A stretch of DNA of 64,000 nucleotides from Solirubrobacterales bacterium. GTDB taxonomy: Bacteria > Actinomycetota > Thermoleophilia > Solirubrobacterales > Solirubrobacteraceae. This document shows, piece after piece, positions 44,720 through 57,169 of the stretch. Position 1 is the first letter of the stretch. Each line of letters begins with the position of its first letter. The position numbers and the translations under genes are program-made. Below the pieces are notes generated by a model. That model had not been told where the DNA came from. It ran no database searches and saw only the letters and a program-made list of their open reading frames with translations. The stretch lies in NCBI GenBank assembly GCA_027449125.1, contig DAIDME010000112.1:22946-86945 (forward strand), given 5' to 3'.

Positions 44720-46827
44720 GCGCGGCTGAGCACAAGCAGTGAGTGCGCCGGCACGGCCGCAACCGAATGGGGCTCGTAACGCACGCTGCCGGCGGCGGCC
44801 GCGGGGTCGGCGGTGGAGAGCTCGAGCCTCCACCCCTCGCCCATGTAGCGGCGCGGCAGCGTGAAGTCGCGGTCCTCCCCCGAGGCGTTGAACAGCAGCA
44901 CGAACGAGGAGTCGGTGATCCGCTGGCCCTGCGGCCCCAGGTTGGGGATCGTCTCGCCATTCAGGAACAGGCCGACCGCGCCGCTGCGCGAGGACCAGTC
45001 CTTGGTGGTCATGCGGTGCCCGTCGGGGCGAAACCACCAGGCGTCGGGCAGCGCTTCGCCGTCCACCGCGCCCTCCAGGAAGCGCTCGCGCCGGAAGACC
45101 GGGTGCGCGCGACGCAGCGCGATCAGGCGCTTGGCAAAGGCATGCAGCCCAGTGTCGCGGCGCTCCCAGTCATACCAGGAGACCTCGTTGTCCTGGCACC
45201 AGGCGTTGTTGTTGCCGCCCTGCGTGCGCCCGAACTCGTCGCCCCCGAGCAGCATCGGCGTGCCCTGCGACAAGAGCAGCGTCGCCAGGAAGTTGCGCTG
45301 CTGGCGCCCCCGCAACCCGAGCACCGCCGCGTCGTCGGTCTCGCCCTCGGCGCCACAGTTCCACGAGCGGTTGTCGTCGGTGCCGTCGCGGTTGCCCTCG
45401 CCGTTTGCCTCGTTGTGCTTGTCGTTGTAGGAGACCAGGTCGGCGAGCGTGAAGCCGTCGTGGGCGGTGACGAAGTTGATCGACGCGAAGGGGTCGCGGC
45501 CGTCGCGCTGGTACAGGTCCGACGAGCCGGAGAGCCGCGAGGCAAAGTCGCCGAGGCTCCCCTCCCCGCGCCAGAAGTCGCGCATCGTGTCGCGGTACAT
45601 GCCGTTCCACTCCGACCACAGGACCGGGAAGTTGCCGACCTGGTAGCCCCCCGGCCCGACGTCCCAGGGCTCGGCGATCAGCTTCACCTGCGAGAGCACC
45701 GGATCCTGGTGGATGATGTCGAAGAACGACGAGAGCCGGTCCACGTCGAAGAACTCGCGCGCCAGCGCCGCCGCCAGGTCGAAGCGGAAGCCGTCCACGT
45801 GGCATTCGATCGCGAAGTACCGCAGCGAGTCCATGATCATCCGCAGCACGCTCGGGTGCAGCGGGTTCAGCGAGTTGCCGGTCCCGGTGAAGTCCATGTA
45901 GTGGCGCGGGTCGTCCGGCAGCAGGCGGTAGTAGGCGAGGTTGTCCACGCCCTTGAACGACAGCAGCGGCCCGAGGTGGTTGCCCTCGGCGGTGTGGTTG
46001 TAGACGACGTCCAGGATCACCTCGATGCCGGCGCGGTGAAGCGCCTTGACCATGCCCTTGAACTCCCGCACCTGCTCGCCAGAGCGGCCCGTGGCGGCGT
46101 ACTCCGAGTGCGGCGCCAGGTAGCCGATCGTGCTGTAGCCCCAGTAGTTGGAGAGGCCACGCCCGGCCAGGAACGACTCGTCGCAGATGTGGTGGACGGG
46201 CAGCAGCTCGACGGCGGTGACCCCCAGGTCCTTGAGGTAGGCGAGCGCCGGCTCGGAGGCGAGACCCGCGTAGGTGCCGCGCAGATCCTCGCGCACCTGT
46301 GGGTGTCTCATCGTGAAGCCGCGCACGTGCGTCTCATAGATCACGGTGTCCGCGAACGGCGTCCGCAACGGCTCGTCGCCCTCCCAGTCGAAGGCGGGAT
46401 CGACCACCACCGACTTGGGCACCGCGGCGCCGTCGTCCTCGTCGTCGCGCTCGAGGTCGTCGGTGTCCTCGCCGCCGTCGGGCACGTAGGGCAGCACGTT
46501 GGCGTCGCCGGCGAAGTCAACCGTGCCCTCCACCGCCTTGGCGTAGGGGTCGATCAGCAGCTTGGCCGGGTTGAAGCGGAGCCCCGCGGCGGGCTCGTAG
46601 GGGCCGTGCACGCGGTAGCCGTAACGCTGGCCAGGGCCGACCCCCGGCAGGTAGCAGTGCCAGTTCAGCGCCCGCCGCTGCGTGACCGGGATGCGCTGCT
46701 CAACGCCGTCGGCATCGAACAGACACAGCTCCACCGACTCGGCGTGCTCGGAGAAGAGGGCGAAGTTGGTGCCCTTCCCGTCCCAGGTGGCACCCAGCGG
46801 GAACGGCTGGCCCGGCCAGACCTCCAT
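44716..46827 (-). CDS. treX: Glycogen debranching enzyme (TreX/GlgX isoamylase)
   Basis: 703 aa. N-terminal CBM48 ([22 protein letters not shown]), GH13 barrel with [14 protein letters not shown]350 nucleophile ([11 protein letters not shown]) and acid E386 ([19 protein letters not shown]), the latter segment typical of GlgX/TreX. It cuts alpha-1,6 branches and gives linear chains for TreY. The name treX is chosen because it lies between treZ and treY. An acidic insert ([11 protein letters not shown], near residue 125) is unusual. Confidence 0.95.
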   Translation of the reverse strand: MEVWPGQPFPLGATWDGKGTNFALFSEHAESVELCLFDADGVEQRIPVTQRRALNWHCYLPGVGPGQRYGYRVHGPYEPAAGLRFNPAKLLIDPYAKAVEGTVDFAGDANVLPYVPDGGEDTDDLERDDEDDGAAVPKSVVVDPAFDWEGDEPLRTPFADTVIYETHVRGFTMRHPQVREDLRGTYAGLASEPALAYLKDLGVTAVELLPVHHICDESFLAGRGLSNYWGYSTIGYLAPHSEYAATGRSGEQVREFKGMVKALHRAGIEVILDVVYNHTAEGNHLGPLLSFKGVDNLAYYRLLPDDPRHYMDFTGTGNSLNPLHPSVLRMIMDSLRYFAIECHVDGFRFDLAAALAREFFDVDRLSSFFDIIHQDPVLSQVKLIAEPWDVGPGGYQVGNFPVLWSEWNGMYRDTMRDFWRGEGSLGDFASRLSGSSDLYQRDGRDPFASINFVTAHDGFTLADLVSYNDKHNEANGEGNRDGTDDNRSWNCGAEGETDDAAVLGLRGRQQRNFLATLLLSQGTPMLLGGDEFGRTQGGNNNAWCQDNEVSWYDWERRDTGLHAFAKRLIALRRAHPVFRRERFLEGAVDGEALPDAWWFRPDGHRMTTKDWSSRSGAVGLFLNGETIPNLGPQGQRITDSSFVLLFNASGEDRDFTLPRRYMGEGWRLELSTADPAAAAGSVRYEPHSVAAVPAHSLLVLSRA

Positions 46828-48617
46828 CAGCCGACCGGCCCCGCCTCTAGCAGCGCGCCACCGAGCGCGGGCAGCCGCAGACGCCCCTCCGCGAGCGTGA
46901 CCGTGCGATGGGTTCCGAGGATCATGCGCACACCCCGGTGGCCGGCCCGCTGGCCGGCCACCGGGCCCGAGCCGACCTCCAGCTCGAGCTCGCCGGAGCC
47001 GAAGTTGCAGACCAGCTCGTGGTCGCCGCGCACGACCCGCAACCAGCGTGCCGCCTCGTCGAAGCCCACGTCCGAGACCTCGCCCCGCGGCAGCGCTCGC
47101 CTGACGGCGATGAGCTCCCGGTAGAGCGCCGCGAGCTCCGGGTCGCCCACACGGGTTAGCTTGGAGGCCATGAAGGTCGAGGGGTCCTGCGGGTCTGGGA
47201 TCTCCTGGCCGAAGGAGGCGAAGGACGCGAACTCCGCGCGCCGTCCGCGCCGCGTGGCCTCCGCGATGCGCTTGTCGATGTGGTCGCAGAAGAACTGGAA
47301 GGGCGCGTCCTCGCCGTACTCCTCGCCCTGGAAGAGCATCGGCGTAAACGGCGAGAGCAGCAAGCAGAAGGCCGACAGCGCGCGGGCCGCCTCAGGCAGC
47401 CGGTCACCGAAGGCGCGGTTGCCGACCTGGTCGTGGTCCTGGCAGAAGACGACGAAGCGCTCGACCGGCGTCTCCCGCGCGGGCGCCCCGAAACGGCGTC
47501 TGCGGACCGGCGAGTACTGGCCGTCGTAGACGTGCGGGCGCTGAAATGCCTTTGCCAGCTGCCCGAGCAGGCCGAAGTCGGCGTAGTAGCCGTCGTGTTC
47601 TCCTGTTGTGAGGGTCCGCAGTGCATGGTGAAAGTCATCCGCCCAGGCTCCGTCGCAACCATACCCGCCCTGCCGCGCCGGGCGCGTGACGACGGGATCG
47701 TTGCGGCCGCTCTCGGCGATAACCAGCCGCCCAGGCGCGACTGCGTGCACACGGCGCGCGACCGTTGCGACGATGTGCTCGGGACTCCCGTCGACGATCG
47801 CGTGGATCGCGTCCAGGCGCAGCCCGTCGATGCCGAAGTCGCGCACCCAGCCCTCGGCGGATTGCACGACCCACTCGCGCACCGGATCGCAATCGGCGTC
47901 GTCGTAGTTGATCGCGCGACCCCAGAAGGTCTCGTACCTGGCGGTGAAGTAGGGGCCGAAGGCCTCGAGCGCCTCGTTGCCGGAGGCGCCGACGTGGTTG
48001 TAGACGACGTCCAGGATCACCGCCAGGCCGTGGCCGTGGGCGGCCGCCACGAGCTGCTGCAGGCCGGCCGGGCCGCCGTAGGAGGACTGCGCGGCGCTCA
48101 GGTAGACGCCGTCATAACCCCAGCCGCGCACCCCGGGGAACTCGGCGACAGGCATCAGCTCGACGGCGGTCACGCCCAGCTGCGCCAGGGCCCCGAGGTG
48201 TGGGATCGCTCCGGCAAAGGTCCCCTCGGCGCTGAAGGTGCCGACGTGCAGCTCGTAGATCAACTGCTCATCCATGGGCCTGGCCGTGAACACGGGCGAA
48301 GGCGTCGGTGCGTACACGCGTGAGGGCCCGCGCAGCCCGTAGGGCTGCCAGCGCGAAGCGGGGTCCGGCCGCCTGCGCCCGGCGATCGTGTAGCAGTAGT
48401 CGGTGCCGGGCGGCGCGGCCACGGTCAGCTCGTAGACCCCGTGCCCGGCGTGCGGCATGGCGAGCGGCGCCGCGCGCGGCGGGCCGATCGAACCGCGGCG
48501 CCGGTACGGGTTGAGGATCAGCTGAGGTGGGGCCTTGGGAGCCCAGACGCGGAACTCGGTCAGGCCGTCGGCCAGCGGGCGGGCGCCGAGCGGGCGCTCC
48601 CAGGGGTACTCGCTCAT
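46827..48617 (-). CDS. treZ: Malto-oligosyltrehalose trehalohydrolase
   Basis: 596 aa from ATG 48617. The [17 protein letters not shown] segment (85-101) is diagnostic of TreZ (DPAS..QP.G..GPS.V). GH13 barrel with [12 protein letters not shown], nucleophile D269 ([10 protein letters not shown]) and acid E302 (IAESGRND). It releases trehalose from maltooligosyl-trehalose. The C-terminal domain contains a perfect 14-bp hairpin at 46934-46965. Its stop overlaps the treX start by one base. Confidence 0.95.
   Translation of the reverse strand: MSEYPWERPLGARPLADGLTEFRVWAPKAPPQLILNPYRRRGSIGPPRAAPLAMPHAGHGVYELTVAAPPGTDYCYTIAGRRRPDPASRWQPYGLRGPSRVYAPTPSPVFTARPMDEQLIYELHVGTFSAEGTFAGAIPHLGALAQLGVTAVELMPVAEFPGVRGWGYDGVYLSAAQSSYGGPAGLQQLVAAAHGHGLAVILDVVYNHVGASGNEALEAFGPYFTARYETFWGRAINYDDADCDPVREWVVQSAEGWVRDFGIDGLRLDAIHAIVDGSPEHIVATVARRVHAVAPGRLVIAESGRNDPVVTRPARQGGYGCDGAWADDFHHALRTLTTGEHDGYYADFGLLGQLAKAFQRPHVYDGQYSPVRRRRFGAPARETPVERFVVFCQDHDQVGNRAFGDRLPEAARALSAFCLLLSPFTPMLFQGEEYGEDAPFQFFCDHIDKRIAEATRRGRRAEFASFASFGQEIPDPQDPSTFMASKLTRVGDPELAALYRELIAVRRALPRGEVSDVGFDEAARWLRVVRGDHELVCNFGSGELELEVGSGPVAGQRAGHRGVRMILGTHRTVTLAEGRLRLPALGGALLEAGPVG
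46934..46965. other. Perfect hairpin inside treZ
   Basis: A 14-bp perfect stem (46934-46947 with 46952-46965) and CGCT loop. It codes for the [12 protein letters not shown] stretch of the C-terminal beta domain, an unconserved part. Confidence 0.65.
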
Positions 48618-48627
48618 GCCGCGCTCA

Positions 48628-50838
48628 CTACCCCTCCGGCACCAGCCACAACGCCGCCAGGGGCGGGACCGCGACGAGCGCCGAGTACGGCTGCCCGTGC
48701 CAGGGGACCGGCTCCGCCACGAGGCCGCCGGCGTTGCCCTGGTCGGCACCGGCGTAGAAGCGCGAGTCGGTGTTCAGCGCCTCGCGCCAGCGCCCCGCGC
48801 GCGGCAGCCCGACCCGGTAGGCCGGGCGCGGGACGGGTGCGAAGTTGCCGACGAACACGAGCAGATCGCGGCCGCCGGCGCCGTCGCGGCCCTGACGGGC
48901 GAAGGCGATCAGGTTCGCGTCCGCATCGTTGGGCTCCAGCCAGAAGAAGCCCTCGGGCTCGGAATCGAGCTCCCAGAGAGCCCGGTGCTCGCGGTAGACG
49001 TGGTTGAGGTCGCGCACCAGCGCCTGGATGCCGGCGTGCTCGGGCGCATCCAGGAGGTCCCAGGGCAGCTGTGCGGTCGCGTCCCACTCGTGCTTCTGGC
49101 CCAGCTCGCCACCCATGAACAGGAGCTTCTTGCCGGGGTGCGCCCACATGTAGGCGTAGAGCACACGCAGGTTGGCGAGCTTCTGCCAGTGGTCGCCCGA
49201 CATCTTCTGGTAGAGCGAGCCCTTGCCGTGCACGACCTCGTCGTGGGAGAGCGGCAGGATGAAGTTCTCGGAGAACGCGTAGACGAGGCTGAAGGTCAGC
49301 TCGTTGTGGTGGTAGCGGCGGTACACGGGGTCGTGCTGGAGGTAGCGCAGCGTGTCGTGCATCCAGCCCATGTTCCACTTGAAGCCGAAGCCGAGCCCGC
49401 CGAGGTAGGTCGGGCGCGAGACCCCCGGCCAGGCGGTTGACTCCTCGGCGGCCGAGATCACGCCCGGCTCGTGGGCGTAGACCAGCTCGTTGAGCTGCTT
49501 CAGGAAGGCGACGGCTTCCAGGTCCTCACGGCCGCCGAACGGGTTGGGCACCCACTCTCCGGCACGGCGCGAATAGTCCAGGTACAGCATGGAGGCCACG
49601 GCGTCCACCCGCAGGCCGTCGGCGTGGAACTCGCGCAGCCAGTAGAGCGCGTTGGCCGTCAGGAAGTTGCGGACCTCGTGGCGACCGAAGTTGAACACCA
49701 GCGTGCCCCAGTCGGGGTGGGCGCCGCGGCGCGGGTCGGCGTGCTCGTAGAGGGCCGTGCCGTCGAAGCGCGCGAGCGCCCAGTCGTCGCGCGGGAAGTG
49801 CGCCGGCACCCAGTCGAGGATCACGCCGACGCCGTGCTCGTGCAGCGTCTGAATGAACGTCCGCAGGTCATCCGGCGAGCCATAGCGCGGCGTCGGCGCG
49901 TAATAACCGGTGACCTGGTAGCCCCACGAGCCTGCGAACGGGTGCGCCATCACCGGCATCAGCTCCACGTGCGTGAAGCCGAGCTCCTGCGCGTAGGCGC
50001 CGATCCGCTCGCCCAGCTCCGCGTAGCCGAGCGTGCCGCCGTCCGCCGCCTGACGCCAGGAGCCGAGATGGACCTCGTAGATGGACACGGGCCGCGAGAG
50101 CGGCGCGCCTGCGGCGCGCCGCTCTCGCCACTCCTGCTCGCTCTCGCTCCACGCGTGCCGGCTCGCGGTGATCACCGACGCGGTCTGCGGCGGTCGCTCA
50201 GACTCCTGCGCGTAGGGGTCCGCCTTCAGCCGCCGTTCGCCGGTCGGGGTCAGGATGTCGAACTTGTAGCGGCTGCCCTCCGCGAGCCCGGGGATGAACA
50301 GCTCCCAGACGCCGCTGGAGCCCAGCGAGCGCAGCGGGTGCGCCAGCGCGTTCCAGAGGTTGAAGTCACCGACGACGCTGACGCTGCGTGCGCCCGGCGC
50401 CCACACGGCGAACGACGTCCCGTCAACCCCCTGGTGGCGGCGCACGTGGGCGCCCAGCAGCTCGTATATGCGCTCGTGGCGGCCCTCACCGATCAGGTGC
50501 AGATCGAGCTCACCGAGCGTGGGCAGGAAGACGTACGGGTCCGCCTGCGTGTGCACGGGCCCCTCGGGGTAGGACGCCTCGACGCGGTAGCCCAGGGGCA
50601 GCCGCGCCCCCTTGAGGGTCGCCTGAAAGACGCCGGCCGGGTGCGCCCGTGCGAGCTCGACGCGCCGCTCGCCGCCAGGGCCGGGCTCGTCCAACAGGGC
50701 GCTGACCGCGGCGGCACCGGGCCGCAGCGCGCGGATCACCACGCCGCTGCGCTTGGCGTGGGCGCCGAGCAGCGCGTGCGGGTCGGAGTGCTCGCGGTGC
50801 GCGAGCGCCTCCAGCGCGGCGTCCCGGCGGGCGCTCAC
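48628..50838 (-). CDS. glgB: 1,4-alpha-glucan branching enzyme
   Basis: 736 aa, normal for actinobacterial GlgB. An extra N-terminal beta domain (1-110), then CBM48 (FAVWAPGARSVSVVGDFNLWN), then GH13 with VELMPVMAHPFAGSWGYQVTGYYAP, nucleophile D412 (GLRVDAVASMLYLDY) and acid E465 (SAAEEST). It introduces alpha-1,6 branches into the chains made by GlgE. The loop between CBM48 and the barrel contains a perfect 16-bp hairpin (50094-50128). Confidence 0.96.
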   Translation of the reverse strand: MSARRDAALEALAHREHSDPHALLGAHAKRSGVVIRALRPGAAAVSALLDEPGPGGERRVELARAHPAGVFQATLKGARLPLGYRVEASYPEGPVHTQADPYVFLPTLGELDLHLIGEGRHERIYELLGAHVRRHQGVDGTSFAVWAPGARSVSVVGDFNLWNALAHPLRSLGSSGVWELFIPGLAEGSRYKFDILTPTGERRLKADPYAQESERPPQTASVITASRHAWSESEQEWRERRAAGAPLSRPVSIYEVHLGSWRQAADGGTLGYAELGERIGAYAQELGFTHVELMPVMAHPFAGSWGYQVTGYYAPTPRYGSPDDLRTFIQTLHEHGVGVILDWVPAHFPRDDWALARFDGTALYEHADPRRGAHPDWGTLVFNFGRHEVRNFLTANALYWLREFHADGLRVDAVASMLYLDYSRRAGEWVPNPFGGREDLEAVAFLKQLNELVYAHEPGVISAAEESTAWPGVSRPTYLGGLGFGFKWNMGWMHDTLRYLQHDPVYRRYHHNELTFSLVYAFSENFILPLSHDEVVHGKGSLYQKMSGDHWQKLANLRVLYAYMWAHPGKKLLFMGGELGQKHEWDATAQLPWDLLDAPEHAGIQALVRDLNHVYREHRALWELDSEPEGFFWLEPNDADANLIAFARQGRDGAGGRDLLVFVGNFAPVPRPAYRVGLPRAGRWREALNTDSRFYAGADQGNAGGLVAEPVPWHGQPYSALVAVPPLAALWLVPEG
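50094..50128. other. Perfect hairpin inside glgB
   Basis: The longest hairpin in the set: a 16-bp perfect stem (50094-50109 with 50113-50128) and a TGC loop. It codes for the RERRAAGAPLSR linker that joins the CBM48 to the catalytic barrel. Confidence 0.65.
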
Positions 50839-52191
50839 GCCGAGGCCTCCACCAGCGCCAGGATGCCCGCGACCGGGATCGCCACCCAGTCCGGGCGGTT
50901 GGCGAGCTCGTACTGCAGCTCGTAGAGCGCCTTCTCCAGCTCGAAGGTCGCGATCAGGCTGAGCGTGTGCTGCTGGCTGGCCGGCAGCAGCGTGTGATCC
51001 ACGTTCTCCAGGTACGCCTCGAGGAAGGCCGAGCGGGCGCTCACCTCGAAGTCGGGCGGCGGCTCCAGGCCGAGCTCGAGCTTGACCGCCCAGGTGGCGT
51101 ATGAGAACGAGCGCAGCATGCTGGCCACGTCGCGCAGCGGCGAGCGCTTCTGGCGGCGCCCGTTGAGCGGCCGCGCGGGCTCACCCTCGAAGTCGAGCAG
51201 CGTCCAGCCGTCCGCGGTGTGCAGGGTCTGGCCGAGGTGGTAGTCACCGTGGATGCGGATGCTCCTGCCGCCGATCGGGCCCTGGCTCGGGATCCTGATG
51301 CACGCCCGCACTCCCTGCTCCAGGCCGGCGAGCGGCGCCAGGCCGGGGTGTTCCGGCAGGTGACCGAACAGCCGCTCCAGCTGGTCGTCGAGCGTCGCCC
51401 GCAGGATGTTCAGGAACTCGCTGCTCGGGTCCCTGGGGGAGAAGGCGGGGTCGCCCGCGTCGCTGGAGAGCACCGTGTGCAGGCCCGCGGTCGCCTCGCC
51501 CAGGGCGGCCAGCTGCTCCAGCAGGCGCGCCGGCTCGTACGGGATCTGCGCGAGCGCCAGCCGCCACCCGTCGGTGCCGCCCGCCAGGTAGCGCTGCGTG
51601 ACCCCGAGGGTCGCAGCCAGCGCCTCGCCCTCGTATTCGAACCAGCCGTGCAGCGGCGCGATGTGCGGGTAGCCGTGCGCGGTCAGGAAGCGCAGCATCT
51701 CGAGCTCGGGGTTGATCCCAGGCTCGAGCCGGCGAAAGACCTTCAGCGCCAGGTGCTCGCCGAACACGACCGAGCTGTTGGACTGCTCGGCGCCCATCGG
51801 CCGCACCGGCTCATCGCCGCGCACCGACGCGACCGCGCCCTCGCCTCGCGCCCGCCGGAAGGAGAAGCGGCCGTGGTCGCCTTCGAGCTCGCCGCCCGCC
51901 TCGATCGCGGCCAGCAGCGCGTGAGCACAGGCCGGCTCGGAGAGCACGTCGAAGTCTCCCGTGCCGCCGTCCGAGCCCAGCAGCAGCTGGTAGAGCTCGT
52001 GGGCGCCGCCGGCCAGCTGAGCCTGCGCCAGCGCGAGCGCGACACCGTCTGCGAGCGGCGCCCGCTCGACCAGCTCGACGCCGCTCAGCGTCTGGTCCTT
52101 TGCGGCGAACCAGCGCTGCTCGCGCAGCCAGCCGCGCAGCCGATCCGGGTCGGGCCAGGGCGCCGGCGGCAGCGGCTCTGGAAACGATCGG

Positions 52192-52199
<8 letters not shown>
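50835..52199 (-). CDS. mak: Maltokinase
   Basis: 454 aa. The fold is related to aminoglycoside kinases: WFAAKDQ at the start, [22 protein letters not shown] with the ATP-binding lysine K153, the catalytic HGDYHLGQ (317-324) and the metal-binding [12 protein letters not shown]. It phosphorylates maltose to maltose 1-phosphate, the GlgE substrate. In many actinobacteria Mak is fused to TreS; here they are separate genes overlapping by 8 bases. Confidence 0.95.
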
Positions 52200-53909
<1,710 letters not shown>

Positions 53910-53910
<1 letters not shown>

Positions 53911-55829
53911 CAGTCCACCTCCACGCAGACCAGATGCGCCTCTCCGGGGCCGAGGCGGACGTAGTTGCCCCCCACCCGCCAGCTGTAGCGGGCGTCGCTG
54001 AGCAGGTCGTGCGCTGTGAAGGCGGGCGCCAGGCCGAGCTCGCCGCCCACGACCACGAGCCCCTCCTGCGAGCGGTGCGGGTCGAGGTTCACGACCGTGA
54101 TCACGGCGTCTGCGCCGGCGCGCTTGGCGTAGGCGATCAGCGACTCGCTGGCGGTCTCGAGGAAGGTCAGGTCACTCAGCTGCTGTAGCGCCGGGTGCGC
54201 GCGCCGCGCGTGGTTCACGCGTCCGATCAGCGCCAGCAGCGGCCCGTCGAGCGAGCGGCTTTTGAGCTCGTACTTCTCCGAGCTCAGATACTCCTCCGAG
54301 CCCTCGTGCTGCGGCGTGTTCTCGAAGCTCTCGAAGCCCGAGTAGATCCCATAGCTGGGGCTGAGCGTCGCCGCCAGCACGAGCCGCGCCGCGAAGGCGG
54401 GCGGACCTCCCTGCTGGAGGTAGGCGTGCAGGATGTCAGGCGTGTTCGCGAAGAAGTTCGGGCGCAGGTAATCGCGCTCCTCGCCGTGCGCCAGCTCGGA
54501 GACGTACTCGGTCAGCTCGTGGCGCGAGTTCTTCCAGGTGAAGTACGTGTAGGACTGGGTGAAGCCGACCTTCGCCAGGTGGCGCATCATCGCGCGGCGG
54601 GTGAAGGCCTCCGCCAGGAAGATGACATCCTGGTCGCGGGCGTGCACCTGCGCGATCAGCCACTCCCAGAACGGCACCGGCTTGGTGTGCGGGTTGTCGA
54701 CCCTGAAGACCCTGACGCCGCAATCGACCCAGTGCAGCACCACCTCGAGCAGCGCGTCCCACAGGCCGCGCCAGTCATCGCTGTCCCAGTTGAAGTTGTA
54801 GATGTCCTGGTAGCGCTTGGGCGGGTTCTCGGCGTATTTCAGCGTGCCGTCCGGGCGGCGCTGAAACCACTCCGGATGGTCCACCAGCCAGGGGTGGTCG
54901 GGCGAGCAGTTGAGCGCCAGGTCGAGCGCGACGTCGATCCCCAGCGCGGCCGCTCGAGCGGTCAGCGCGCGCAGGTCCCGCTCGCTGCCGAGCTCCGCGT
55001 GGATCGCGTCGTGGCCGCCGCTCTCGTCCCCGATCGCGTACGGCGAGCCCGGGTCGCCGGGGCCCGCCACGAGCGCGTTGTCAGCGCCCTTGCGGTTGGT
55101 GTGGCCGATCGGGTGGATCGGCGGCATGTAGAGCACGTCAAAGCCGAGCTCGGCGAGCCGTGGCAGCTGCGCCTGCACGCCCGCGAACCCGCCCCAGGAG
55201 CGGGGAAAGAGCTCATACCAGGAGCCGAAGCAGCCCCGCTGCCGGTCTACCCGGACCGGCAGCGGGCCCAGCGTGGTCAGCTCGTCGCGCTGCTGGTGGC
55301 GGCCCGCGACCGCGTGGAGCTCCGCGTCCAGCGCCGCCCGCGGGTCGGAGTCGATCCGCTCCAGCGCGGTCTCGAGGATCGCCCGCGCCGCGGCGTCACC
55401 CTGTGCCCGCTTGCGGATCCGCTCGAGCAGCAGCCGGCCCTCGGAGAGCTCGCCGGCCAGCTCGCGCTGGCCGGCGTCGAGCTTGCGGGCAAGCTCGTCG
55501 CGCCAGGTGCCGAAGCGGTCGACCCAGGCGAGCAGCTCGTACTCCCAGTAGCCGACCGTGTCGAGCTCGACCGTGACGCCCCAGCGCACACCGGCGTGGG
55601 CCGCATCGAGCGGCTCGAGCGCACGCTCACGCCAGGCTTCGGGCTCGGCGCTGGCGGCGGGCCTCGGCCGGATGCGGACGGCGACGCCGAGCAGGTCGTG
55701 GCCGTCACGGAAGGCGTCGACGGTGAGCTCGAGCCGCTCGCCCGCGCAGCGCTTGACCGCGTAGCGGCCGCCGTCGATCGCGGGCCTCGGATACTGCAGG
55801 ACGATCCGGCTGGGTGCGCGCTTGGCCAT
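53910..55829 (-). CDS. glgE: Alpha-1,4-glucan:maltose-1-phosphate maltosyltransferase
   Basis: 639 aa from ATG 55829. N-terminal beta domain and helical insert (105-180), then the GH13 barrel. The [14 protein letters not shown] segment (334-347) is diagnostic of GlgE; nucleophile D378 ([10 protein letters not shown]), acid E407 (FLAEAFTR). It adds maltosyl units from maltose 1-phosphate to an alpha-glucan with release of phosphate. First gene of the operon. A perfect 13-bp hairpin (55235-55266) lies in the codons before the barrel. Confidence 0.96.
55235..55266. other. Perfect hairpin inside glgE
   Basis: A 13-bp perfect stem (55235-55247 with 55254-55266) and TACCCG loop. It codes for the [12 protein letters not shown] stretch that leads into the catalytic barrel. 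Confidence 0.6.
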
Positions 55830-55877
55830 GCCCTGTAAGTAAACCCGGTTGGCAAAACTGTAAAACCCCTGACACAC
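55830..55877. promoter_or_regulatory. Divergent glgE/malQ promoter region
   Basis: A 48-base gap between divergent starts, clearly AT-richer than its surroundings (runs of AAAA and TTTAC). It must hold the promoters of both the seven-gene operon and malQ. I cannot assign -35 and -10 boxes with confidence, and malQ has no recognisable ribosome binding site. Confidence 0.35.
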
Positions 55878-57122
55878 GTGAAACTGCTTGAGCGCTCGAG
55901 CGGCGTGCTGCTCCACATCACCTCGTTGCCCGGCGGAACGCTCGGGCACGACGCCTACCGCTTCGTCGACTGGCTGGCGGCGGCGGGCCAGCGCTGGTGG
56001 CAGGTGCTGCCGATCTCACCCCCGGACCGCTTCCACTCGCCCTACAAGGCGGCGTCCGCCTTCGCCGGCTGGCGCGGGCTGCTGGCGCAGCCGCGCGCGC
56101 GGGTGCGGGCCGGCGAGCTGAGCGAGCTGCGCGAGCGTGAGGCCTTCTGGATCGAGCACTGGGCAACGCTCGGCCCCGGCAGGCGCAGCGAGCTCTACGC
56201 CGACCAGGTGCGCTTCCAGCGCGAGTGGGAGGCGCTGCGCGGCTACGCGGCCGACCGCGGTGTGCGGGTGCTGGGTGACGTCGCGATCTACGTGGCGCCC
56301 GGCAGCGTGGACCATCGCGCCCACCCCGAGCTCTTCAACGACACGCTACTGGCGGGCGCGCCGCCCGACTCCTACAGCGCACTGGGCCAGCTGTGGGGTA
56401 ACCCGGTCTACCACTGGGCGGCGCTGCGAGCCAGCGGCTACGCCTGGTGGGTGGCGCGGCTGCGGCGCAACCTGGCGCTCTTTGACGCCGTCAGGCTCGA
56501 CCACTTCCGCGGCTTCGTCTCCTACTGGGGCGTACCCGTGGGGGCGCCCGACGCCCGCTCCGGGCGCTGGCACCGCGGGCCCGGCCAGGGGCTCTTCGAC
56601 GCGTTCACGGGCGAGCTGGGGGCGGGGCTGCCGCTGGTGGTGGAGGACCTGGGCGCGATCACGCCCGCCGTCGAGGCGCTGCGCGACCGCTTCGCGCTGC
56701 CGGGGATGCTGGTCCTGCAGTTCGGCTTCGGCGGCGCACGCTCCGAGGCCACGAGCCCGCACGCCCCGGCCAACCACGCGGTCAACCGCTTCGTCTACAT
56801 CGGCACGCACGACCACGACACGGCGGCCGGCTGGTATGCGCACGCCCCGCAGGCCACGCGTGAGCGGGTCGAGCTGGCCTGCGCGACCGCCGGCGTCGAC
56901 GAGCCCGAGCCGTGGTGGCGGCTCGTGCGGCTGTGCCTGTGCTCACGCGCGGCGGTCTCGGTCGTGCAGGCACAGGACATCCTGGGCCTCGGTTCCCAGG
57001 CCCGCATGAACAACCCCGGCAGGCAGGGCGGGAACTGGCGCTGGCGGCTCGAGCCCGGGGCGCTGACGCCGGCGCTGGCGGCACGCATGCGGGAGGCGAC
57101 GCTGGCGGCGGGCAGGGGCTGA
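55878..57122 (+). CDS. malQ: 4-alpha-glucanotransferase (amylomaltase)
   Basis: 414 aa from GTG 55878, shorter than the ~500-700 aa typical of MalQ. GH77: SSGVLLHITSLPGG at the start, WWQVLPISPPD..HSPY, LGDVAIYVAPGSVDH, LWGNPVYHW, nucleophile D208 (FDAVRLDHFRGF), acid E255 (VVEDLGAITP), and YIGTHDHDT. It moves maltodextrin units between chains. The functional residues are all present, so the short length reflects trimmed loops. Confidence 0.93.
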   Translation: MKLLERSSGVLLHITSLPGGTLGHDAYRFVDWLAAAGQRWWQVLPISPPDRFHSPYKAASAFAGWRGLLAQPRARVRAGELSELREREAFWIEHWATLGPGRRSELYADQVRFQREWEALRGYAADRGVRVLGDVAIYVAPGSVDHRAHPELFNDTLLAGAPPDSYSALGQLWGNPVYHWAALRASGYAWWVARLRRNLALFDAVRLDHFRGFVSYWGVPVGAPDARSGRWHRGPGQGLFDAFTGELGAGLPLVVEDLGAITPAVEALRDRFALPGMLVLQFGFGGARSEATSPHAPANHAVNRFVYIGTHDHDTAAGWYAHAPQATRERVELACATAGVDEPEPWWRLVRLCLCSRAAVSVVQAQDILGLGSQARMNNPGRQGGNWRWRLEPGALTPALAARMREATLAAGRG

Positions 57123-57133
57123 GCGCGCTGCGG

Positions 57134-57166
57134 CGAGGCGCCCGAGCCAGCGGGCCGGGCGCCTCG
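57134..57166. terminator. Bidirectional terminator hairpin between malQ and the GDSL gene
   Basis: An 11-bp perfect stem (57134-57144 with 57156-57166) and 11-base loop between convergent gene ends, 12 bases after the malQ stop. No T-run is visible on either side. Confidence 0.6.
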
Positions 57167-57169
57167 GGA

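Noticed and set aside
44743..47124. 793-codon open frame on the plus strand opposite treX and treZ
   Set aside because: It is the mirror frame of two well-supported GH13 genes; its translation is Arg/Val/Ala-rich low complexity without motifs. The same applies to long plus-strand frames at 4200-5750, 8561-9967, 49471-50925, 52321-53787, 54195-55838 and 60566-62497.
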